Of a stretch of 64,000 nt of DNA, positions 40,271 to 48,600 are shown piece after piece. The stretch covers positions 62,001 to 126,000 of the forward strand of contig CAZVZG010000009.1 in assembly GCA_964630785.1 (NCBI GenBank), given 5' to 3'. The DNA comes from JADLCX01 sp964630785 (GTDB lineage Bacteria > Planctomycetota > Phycisphaerae > Phycisphaerales > UBA1924). The notes beneath the pieces were generated by a model, which had not been told where the DNA came from, did no database searches, and saw only the letters and a list, made by a program, of their open reading frames with translations. Each line of letters begins with the position of its first letter. Within the stretch, counting starts at the first letter, position 1. Both the position numbers and the translations under genes were made by a program.

Positions 40271-43200
40271 TCCCTCCGATTCCTCGCCAATCGCGTGGTG
40301 GGAAAGCCTGAAGCATGGCGGAATGCTGATCGCGCCCGCACGGGTGGCAGTTGCGTTCGCCAATGCGGCAGACCCGCTCTCGTCCTGGCATGCCGATCGC
40401 CTGCGTCGAGAGATTGTCCGTGCGGAGAATCAGAAGTCGGATCTCTCGGACTTGCTCGATGTGGTGCTCGAGCAAGTGTGCGGGTTCACGGTCGGCTGGT
40501 TCAAGGGCACCCGGGTGGGCTCGGAATGGTCCACCCGCACCCCGGCCGGCGAGAACATCAAGCCCCGGCGCGTGTGGCAGCACGAGGGCGGCACCCTGCC
40601 GGTCTTCGTCGATGAGGAACCCCGGCTTGGTATCGGTCGCGGCCGGCGCTCCGTGGCCCGCGTCATCGAATGGCTTCGCGCTCGTTCTCTGAACCTCGCC
40701 CTGCTCACGAACGGGCGGCAGTGGCGTCTGATCTACGCTGGCATCGACCACGATGCCTTCAGCGAGTGGGACACGCAGCTTTGGTTTGCAGAGGGTGAGC
40801 CAGGTCTGCAGGTCGATGCCCTGCGCCGGCTGATCGCGCCCGCAGCGTGGAAAGCACCACCACCGGTCCACGGCGAGACCAAGCACTGCCCGCTGCTCCA
40901 AGCAATCCTTGACAGCCGAAAGGGCCAGAACGAACTCTCTGCGGTGCTCGGCGAACGCGTCCGCCAGGCCGTGGAACTGCTCATCCACTCACACGGTCCC
41001 GCCCTTGATCGGCTCACAGCACAGACAGACGGCGGCCTGCCCGGCGTGGACGGCCGTGATATCTACGCCGCCGCCGTCCGCACCGTCATGCGCATGGTCG
41101 TGCTGATGTTCGCCGAGTCGCGGCTGCTCATGCCGATGGACCGCAGTCCCCTCTACTTCAACTCGTATTCGCTGGCGGGCCTCCGCGAGTCTCTCGAATC
41201 GGCCCACGCTCGTGGGCCAGCACTCCTGCACTCCCGCCGATCGGCGTGGCCTCGCGTGTTGGCCCTGTTTGCCCTCGTGCGCGACGGCTGCGGGCACCCC
41301 GATCTCTCTGTGCCAAAGTATGGCGGCGACCTGTTCACCACCGGGCCAGCAACAGGCGGGGGCGACCCGAACTCGGGCATGTCCCGGGCATTGGCGGTGT
41401 TCGAGTCGGCGTGCTTCCAGTCCGACTTTGCAGGTGTCATGTCCGACGCCGATGTCCGCGACATCCTCGAGAAGCTCTCGTACAGCGAGATGACCATCCG
41501 CCAGGGACGCGGCAGCATCCGCACCCGCGTGCCTGTGGACTTCTCCGATCTCCAGTCGGAGTACATCGGCATCCTCTATGAGGGCCTGCTGGACTTCGAG
41601 CTCCGCCGCGCCGGGCCGGATGAGCCCATCGTGTTCCTCGCTATCGGCGATGAGCCCGCGCTCCCGCTCTCGCGGCTCGAAGCGATGGACGATGCCGCCA
41701 TCAAAAACCTCGTTGAGAAGTTCAAGGTGAAGGACGGGACCGAGGAGGAAGAGGCGGGCGAGGACGCCGACGACGCGGACGCCGATGCGGAGGACGACGA
41801 GGCTACCGCTGACGAACCACTGCTCGCGGGCGACATTCCCGAAGAGGATCCCGCGGCCGAAGCGGCCACACCCGATTCCTCTGGTCAGGACCCCATTCAG
41901 CAGGCTCGCGAGCGTGCGTGGACCTGGGCCCGCCGCGCCGTTTCGGTTGGCGGGATGGTGCGTAAGCCCAAATCCAAGAAGGCCGAGGCCATCGCCCAGT
42001 ACGAGCGAGAGGTCGAAGCAGCAGGCCGCAAACTCGTGCGCACGGCGATCCTTCCGGGTCAGTGGTATCTCGTCCGCTGGGGCGGCACGCGTAAGGGTTC
42101 GGGCACGTTCTACACGCGCCCGCAACTTTCAGTGCCCACCGTCCACCGCACACTCCGCCCGCTCGCGTACATCGCGCCAGCGGACAACGCCGACGCCCCA
42201 ACCGCCGCGTGGACGCCCAAGAAGCCCGAGGAGATTCTCTCGCTCAAGGTCTGCGATCCCGCCGTCGGTTCTGGCTCGTTCCCCGTCGCGGCGCTGCGGT
42301 TCCTGACCGACGCCCTGTATCGCTCCCTCGAACACCACGGCCGCCTGCGCGATGAGGGCAACAAGACGGTCATCGCGCTGGCCGAGGGGCGCGAGAGCGC
42401 CGGGCGGCTGGATGAGGACTTACTTCCCTGCCGCCCGGCCGATGCCGATTTCGAGCCTCGCCTCAAGGCCCGCCTCCGCCGCTACGTCGTCGAGCGCTGC
42501 CTCTACGGCGTCGACCTTGACCCCCTCGCCATCGAGCTCGCCAAGATCTCGCTCTGGATCGAGACGATGGACCGCGAGCTCCCGTTCTCGTTCCTTGACC
42601 ACAAGTTCAAGTGCGGCAACGCCCTCGTCGGCTGCTGGTTCGACCGCTTCAGGCACTACCCCATCATGGCCTGGCTGCGCGAGGGCGGAGACAAGGGCCA
42701 CACCACGGGCGTGCACTTCGCCAAGGACGCCCGCACCAAGGCCATCGCCAAGCACCTCAAGGATGTGATCAAGCCCGACCTGGTCGCCATGATTGACCGC
42801 TTGCGCGGGCAGGGGGATCTGTTCACCGCCGAAGGCAAGACGGCCGAGCAGGTCCACGATGACGCATTGGCCATCCTCGAGCAGATGCACCGGCTTCCGC
42901 CCGGCGAGGACGGCGAGCATCGCCGCGCCGAGCTCCACCGCCACCTGCGAGAGAGCCCGGCATATGTCGCGATAAAGACGGCCTTTGATTGCTGGTGCGC
43001 CCTGTGGTTTTGGCCAGCGGAGGAGCTTGCCTCCGCGCCTAAGCCGAGCGCGTTCGCGGTCCTTTCGCCTGAAGCGATCGCCGTCACCGAACGCATTGCC
43101 TGCGAGCTGCGATTCTTCCACTGGGAACTGGAGTTCCCCGATGTGTTCGCATTCAAGGCTGCAAGTCACGGACCGATGGCCGGCTTCTCCGCCATCATCG

Positions 43201-45644
43201 GAAATCCTCCCTGGGACGTTTCTAAGCCCAACTCAAAGGAATTTTTCTCGTCACTCGATCCGCTCTATCGCACCTATGGCAAGCAGGAGGCCCTCGCCCG
43301 ACAGGCCACCTACTTTGCAAGCTCGCAAGCGGACGAGGAGCGATGGCTGCACTATTGCGCGTTCTTCAGGAGCATGTCCAACTGGATTAGCGCTGTTGGC
43401 GTTCCCTTCGGCGATCGCGTCACCACCACGACCGACCAGGCCGGGACTGCCAAGACGATCCACGACTTCCCACTGGGCGATCGGGGTCGACACTCCTTCG
43501 CTTCCTCCGCTGCCCGCCATGTTGCATGGCACAGGCACCGCGAGGCCGATGCTGGCTACGCCGACATCGAACACCCCTTCTTCCACCAGGGCTCGGCGGA
43601 CATCAACCTCTATAAGTGTTTCACAGAACTGTCATACACGCTACTGACCACAAATGGGCGATTCGGCCTCATACTTCCGTACGGCCTCTATACCGACCAC
43701 GGCACAACCTCGCTCCGCTCACTCTTGCTCTCTCGCTGTCGCTGGGAGTGGCTCTTCGGGTTTGAGAATCGTGACGGTATTTTCGACGTTGACCGTGATC
43801 AGAAATTCGCGGCCATCATTGTTGCGAAATCCGGGAAGACTATGGCGTTGCGTACCGCGTTCATGCAGTTTGACCCTGACGACTGGGCGTTGGGGCGTGC
43901 CGAGCGACTCGCAGTTGATTGCTCCACAGAGAACATTGACAGGTTTAGCCCTCGCAGCCACTCAATCCTTGAGATTCGCACTGCCCGCGATCTCCTAGTT
44001 CTGCGGAAGATATACGAGAACTCGGTCTCTTTAAGCGAGCAAGGGCCGACAGGCTGGGGCATCACCTCTACAACCGAGTTCCACATGACGAGCGACTCGG
44101 CGTTGTTTCCTCCGCGTCATAAATGGGAGGAACGCGGGTACAAGCCAGATGAGTACAACCGCTGGGCCAAAGGTCACTGGCGCCCAATTGCGGAACTGTG
44201 GGCCTCGCACGCCGTCAACGACGCAAATCCAGTTCGCCGTGACAGTGACGATACTGCCCCTCTCCACAATGCGCCGCCCTACCAGACGCTCCCGGTGCCG
44301 CGAGGGAGCCTGCCTGCAGGCATCATCCTCTCTCGCGACTTGACATGCTATATCCACGAAGATGACATTGACTGGGAGAGCGGGCTAGCTCGCGACATTG
44401 AAGGCATGCGGCCTCGCGCACTAGCCCTTCCGTTGTACGAAGGGCGGATGGTGAACCAGTTTGATTTTAGTGAGAAGGAATGGCTTAGCGGTAAGGGTCG
44501 GTCTGCTATGTGGCGTAGTCTCGAATGGACGGACAAGCGTATCGTTCCGCAGTACCTGATGTTGGCCGCGCATTGCACGAGTGAGACGGCAGTTCCGCTG
44601 AAAGTCGCCGTTATGAACATCAGCAGAGCCACGAACACTCGCACCGTCATCGCCAGTGTTCTTGGTCATGTCCCGTGCAACCACGCCCTGAATGCAGTGC
44701 GAGTACGGAGTGCACGCGATGCTCTCGCACTAGCGTCCGTAATGAACAGTTTCGTGTTCGATGCGGTGATGCGAGTGCGGATGGGCGGTCTTAATCTGAG
44801 CTTCTTTCTTCTTGATGAGGCCCCTGCCGTCTTGCGCAGCGATGCGATTGCCCCCATCGCCGAGGTGGCCGCTGCTCTCGCCATGCCGCACAGCCTGTTT
44901 GCGGTTGCGTGGTTGAAGTGCGGTGGCTCGCAAGCATGGCGCAGTCGATGGGCACTACAATCTGCTGAGCGTCTTCGGTTGCGATGTGTGCTCGATGCGT
45001 CCGTGGCTGCGCTGTATGGCCTCAGCTACAACGACCTAGCGTGGATACTGCGCGATACCGACTATCCGGTCGCTTTATCAACTAGTCGGCGTTTCTATCA
45101 AACGCTCGATCCGAAGGGACTCTGGCGCGTTGACCAGGAGAAGCCCCCTGAACACCGGCACCCGATTCTCACGCTTGCAGCGTTTAGCGACCTCGAGCGG
45201 TTGATTCAGGCTGGGGTTTCTCGCGACGACGCGATCTCAGCGTTTTGTGGAAGGGCAGTGCAGGATGTTCCAAAGGTAGGCAATTTGATGGGCGCCCTCG
45301 ACGCCCAAGAAGGGTGGATGCTCCCCGAGAACTTCTGTCTCGCAGACCTCGGCCTCGGCCACGACGACCGAGCCAAGCAGTCCCAGCCCGTGGCGGCAAC
45401 ACTCGGACCTCGGTTCTACGACTGGCAACTTTCACAGGATGCCACCGAAAGTTGGCGCGAGTGCGCCCTTCACGCCCGCAATCTGCTCGGTGCGGAGGGA
45501 TTCGAGAAGTTGCAGGCGGAGTTGGATGGGCGAGAAGCGCCGTCATCCACCGAGGCCACCATCGCCGGCAAGGGCGGCAAGGCTGACAGCAAATCAACAC
45601 TGAAGGGAGGGAAGGCACCCGAGCCGAACTTGTTCGGCAACTAG
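40263..45644 (+). CDS. Giant gamma-class adenine DNA methylase (DrmMI/PglX-like)
   Basis: The protein has 1793 aa from the ATG at 40263, which has 'GGGAGGGAACC' before it. The N-terminal part contains 'RSLNLALLTNGRQWRLIYAG' (about 140-160), a pattern shared by type IIG and HSDR-type N-terminal domains. An acidic linker lies near 500-550. The methylase core has SAM motif I 'VCDPAVGSGSFPVAAL' (about 661-676) and catalytic motif IV 'IIGNPPWDVS' (about 976-985). The region after it, to about residue 1630, should hold the target-recognition part, and its DNA (43.6-45.1 kb) is visibly less GC-rich. Length far exceeds simple methylases. It probably marks host DNA as self. Confidence 0.85.
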   Translation: MPNPSDSSPIAWWESLKHGGMLIAPARVAVAFANAADPLSSWHADRLRREIVRAENQKSDLSDLLDVVLEQVCGFTVGWFKGTRVGSEWSTRTPAGENIKPRRVWQHEGGTLPVFVDEEPRLGIGRGRRSVARVIEWLRARSLNLALLTNGRQWRLIYAGIDHDAFSEWDTQLWFAEGEPGLQVDALRRLIAPAAWKAPPPVHGETKHCPLLQAILDSRKGQNELSAVLGERVRQAVELLIHSHGPALDRLTAQTDGGLPGVDGRDIYAAAVRTVMRMVVLMFAESRLLMPMDRSPLYFNSYSLAGLRESLESAHARGPALLHSRRSAWPRVLALFALVRDGCGHPDLSVPKYGGDLFTTGPATGGGDPNSGMSRALAVFESACFQSDFAGVMSDADVRDILEKLSYSEMTIRQGRGSIRTRVPVDFSDLQSEYIGILYEGLLDFELRRAGPDEPIVFLAIGDEPALPLSRLEAMDDAAIKNLVEKFKVKDGTEEEEAGEDADDADADAEDDEATADEPLLAGDIPEEDPAAEAATPDSSGQDPIQQARERAWTWARRAVSVGGMVRKPKSKKAEAIAQYEREVEAAGRKLVRTAILPGQWYLVRWGGTRKGSGTFYTRPQLSVPTVHRTLRPLAYIAPADNADAPTAAWTPKKPEEILSLKVCDPAVGSGSFPVAALRFLTDALYRSLEHHGRLRDEGNKTVIALAEGRESAGRLDEDLLPCRPADADFEPRLKARLRRYVVERCLYGVDLDPLAIELAKISLWIETMDRELPFSFLDHKFKCGNALVGCWFDRFRHYPIMAWLREGGDKGHTTGVHFAKDARTKAIAKHLKDVIKPDLVAMIDRLRGQGDLFTAEGKTAEQVHDDALAILEQMHRLPPGEDGEHRRAELHRHLRESPAYVAIKTAFDCWCALWFWPAEELASAPKPSAFAVLSPEAIAVTERIACELRFFHWELEFPDVFAFKAASHGPMAGFSAIIGNPPWDVSKPNSKEFFSSLDPLYRTYGKQEALARQATYFASSQADEERWLHYCAFFRSMSNWISAVGVPFGDRVTTTTDQAGTAKTIHDFPLGDRGRHSFASSAARHVAWHRHREADAGYADIEHPFFHQGSADINLYKCFTELSYTLLTTNGRFGLILPYGLYTDHGTTSLRSLLLSRCRWEWLFGFENRDGIFDVDRDQKFAAIIVAKSGKTMALRTAFMQFDPDDWALGRAERLAVDCSTENIDRFSPRSHSILEIRTARDLLVLRKIYENSVSLSEQGPTGWGITSTTEFHMTSDSALFPPRHKWEERGYKPDEYNRWAKGHWRPIAELWASHAVNDANPVRRDSDDTAPLHNAPPYQTLPVPRGSLPAGIILSRDLTCYIHEDDIDWESGLARDIEGMRPRALALPLYEGRMVNQFDFSEKEWLSGKGRSAMWRSLEWTDKRIVPQYLMLAAHCTSETAVPLKVAVMNISRATNTRTVIASVLGHVPCNHALNAVRVRSARDALALASVMNSFVFDAVMRVRMGGLNLSFFLLDEAPAVLRSDAIAPIAEVAAALAMPHSLFAVAWLKCGGSQAWRSRWALQSAERLRLRCVLDASVAALYGLSYNDLAWILRDTDYPVALSTSRRFYQTLDPKGLWRVDQEKPPEHRHPILTLAAFSDLERLIQAGVSRDDAISAFCGRAVQDVPKVGNLMGALDAQEGWMLPENFCLADLGLGHDDRAKQSQPVAATLGPRFYDWQLSQDATESWRECALHARNLLGAEGFEKLQAELDGREAPSSTEATIAGKGGKADSKSTLKGGKAPEPNLFGN

Positions 45645-45668
45645 AACGCCCGGGTACCTTAGATCACT

Positions 45669-48600
45669 ATGGCACTCAATCCTGTCGCCTACACCGAGAA
45701 GGTCGTCCGATCCTTCCTTAAGTATCAGCTCTCGACATACCCATTCGCCGATGCGAGTTTCCATTCGCAGATGCGAACGCTGCTGTCGCTGGACCACACG
45801 CGGCGCACGCCGCTGATGAAGGGGCCGTACGTCTCGCTCAGTCGCCCCTTCCGCGAGGGATCATCGATCGCGTCGCTCGCCGGGCAGGGCATCCTGCACA
45901 CCGCGATGTCGTCTCTGGTGTCACGCCCGACCCTCTACGGTCACCAGGAAGCGGCCGTGCGGGCGATTCACGACGGCAAGCACACGCTCGTGAGCACCGG
46001 CACAGGCTCGGGCAAGACCGAGTGCTTCCTGTATCCGATCATCAGCAAGTGCCTGGCACTCAAGGATCAGAACGCCGCGCCGGGCATCTCGGCGGTGCTG
46101 GTCTATCCGATGAACGCGCTGGCCGAAGACCAGTTGGGACGCCTGCGTGAACTCCTGGCGGGCACGGGCATCACGTTCGCCATGTACGTCGGCAAGACGC
46201 CGGAGAAGAAGGCAGACGTGGCGGGCCAGCGGCTGCGGGCAGGCGCGAGCCGCGCGGATTATCGCGCGGCGCTCAAGAAGGCGCAGGAGCAACGTCAGGA
46301 GGTCGCCGTCCATCCGGCCGAGGAACGGTGCAGCCGCGAGGAACTGCGTGAGCCCGGTGGCCAGCCGCGGATCCTGCTGACCAACGTCAAGATGCTCGAG
46401 CTGCTGCTGACGCGGCAGAAGGACGTGGAGCTGTTCGATAACGCCCGGCTCGACTTCTTGGTCTTCGATGAGGCGCACACATTCGCCGGGGCGCAAGGTG
46501 CCGAAACGGCGTGCTTGATCCGGCGGTTGCGTGCGTTCTGCGAAGCGAGCAGCGCCGCAAGCGGAGCAAAGACCGTGTGTGTAGCAACCTCCGCCACGAT
46601 CGCAGATCCCAGTGGCGGCGGCGAGGCCCCCAGGGACTTTGCACGCCGCTTCTTCGGCGTACCCAAAGAGGATGTCGCCATCGTCGGCGAGGTGTATGAA
46701 GCACAGGGCTGGGGGCAGAACCGTCGCGACCCTGGCCCGCCGACCGGCAAGGGTGGGGCCGCGGAAGTTCTGAAGGCCGTGCTGAAGGCAGTGGATGTCG
46801 GGGACTCTGGCGGCGCGATGGTGAGCGATGCGCTCAAAGCGCTCACCGGCATTGGCCTCGCGCCCGAACGGCACGGAGATTGGCGCGATGCGTTGTACGA
46901 CGCACTACTGGAGAATGAGGTCGCGTACCGCCTGACGGCGGAACTGCTGCAGCCTCGCCCCCTCGACACGGTGGTTCACGTCCTTGATGGCGTGCTCAAG
47001 CGCGCCGTGAGCGAGGAGGAAGTGCTGGCGTACCTCGCACTGGGTGCTGCGGCCCGCAAGCAGGGTCGAGCGCTCCTGCGGCCGGTCATCCATTCCTTCA
47101 TTCGCGGCGTCGGCGGCGCGGTGGTGACATTACCCGAAACCCAGGATCGCCCGAAGCTTTGGCTGTCGGCGGAAGACGCCACCGCCCAGCAGCCCGCGCT
47201 CGCAAAGTTCCCGGTGCTGACCTGCTCGACGTGCGGACAGCACTATTTCGAGCATCACGCCGCTGGTTGGGAGTTCACTGCCAAGGCACCAGGCGGAGGC
47301 GAAGCGGTGGAAGATCGCTGCGTCTGGCGTCCGCAGGATGCATCGACGGGCGGCAAACGGCTCGTCGTGACGGATACGGTGATTTCTGCCGATGACGGCG
47401 ACGATGACCCGCCGAAGACGGCGCGGGTGCACTTCTGCCGGGCATGCGGGGCGGTGCATCCGCAGGGCCGCGACCGCTGTGACGCGTGCGCCGCGCAGGG
47501 GCAGATGGTGGAACTGCTCGCCGTGCAAGAAAAGGACGAGCGGCCTGGGCAGTTGACACGCTGCGTCTCGTGCGGGCAGGGCGGGCGTGTCTGGAACGCT
47601 TGGTATCGCGAGCCTGCTCGCCCGGTTAAGGCCGTGCCAGTCGCCGATGTGCACGTTCTCGCCCAGGACATGGTGCAGCACGCCGAGCGCCGAAGGCTTC
47701 TGATCTTCGCCGACAACCGCCAGGAGGCCGCGTTCCAGGCAGGTTGGATGCGTGACCACGCTCGGCGATTCCGTCTCCGCTCCCTCATGTACGAGCGCAT
47801 CACCCAAGGCCCGGTTTCTGTGGGTGACCTGACGAAGTTCCTCGACGATCGGCTCGAGCAGGACGACGACCTGTCACGCATGCTGGTGCCTGAGGTCTGG
47901 CAGGTTGCCGCGAAGGAAGCTGCGGGAACGGCCCATGTCGAAGAGCGCAAGTATTTCCTGCGGATCCAGGTACTCCGCGAGATCGTCACCGGCATCAAAC
48001 AGCGAGTCGGCCTGGAGCCGTGGGGACGGCTGCGCATCGATTACCTCAACCTCTCTGGTGAGCATCCCTGGATCAAGCACGAAGCCGGGGCGCTGGGTAT
48101 CGATCCGTCTCTGCTGGCCGACGGCATCTCCGATTTGCTGGATCGGGCGCGACGGGCGTACCAGCTTCACGATTCCCAGAAGCGGATCTTCGGGAAGTTC
48201 TGGGGTGACGGCGATTTCGAGCTTCAGCGTGGCTATCTCCCCGACATGGCGGGCATTCCCAAGGCCGTCAAGCTCAGCCGCGATCCGGGCGATGAGCCGG
48301 GCCGCGTAGCACAGTGGCTCAGTGCAAAGGGCGAGACAACCGCTCGGGCTGCGGTCAAGAAGTGGGGAGTCGCTCCTGACAAGGCCGCGGAGTTCCTCGA
48401 GCGACTTTGGGCATTCCTCGCCGATGACCTGAAGCTCCTTGTGCCGGTGACGCTGGTTGGCCAGCGGGGGAACGCACTCCCGGGCTGCGCCGGAGCACGC
48501 CAGGTCGATGGCGACAAAGTCCGCTTGGTGCCCTCGCACGGTTTGTGGCGTTGCCGCACGTGCCGCCGTGCACAGACTCGCACGACGCCGCACGGACTGT

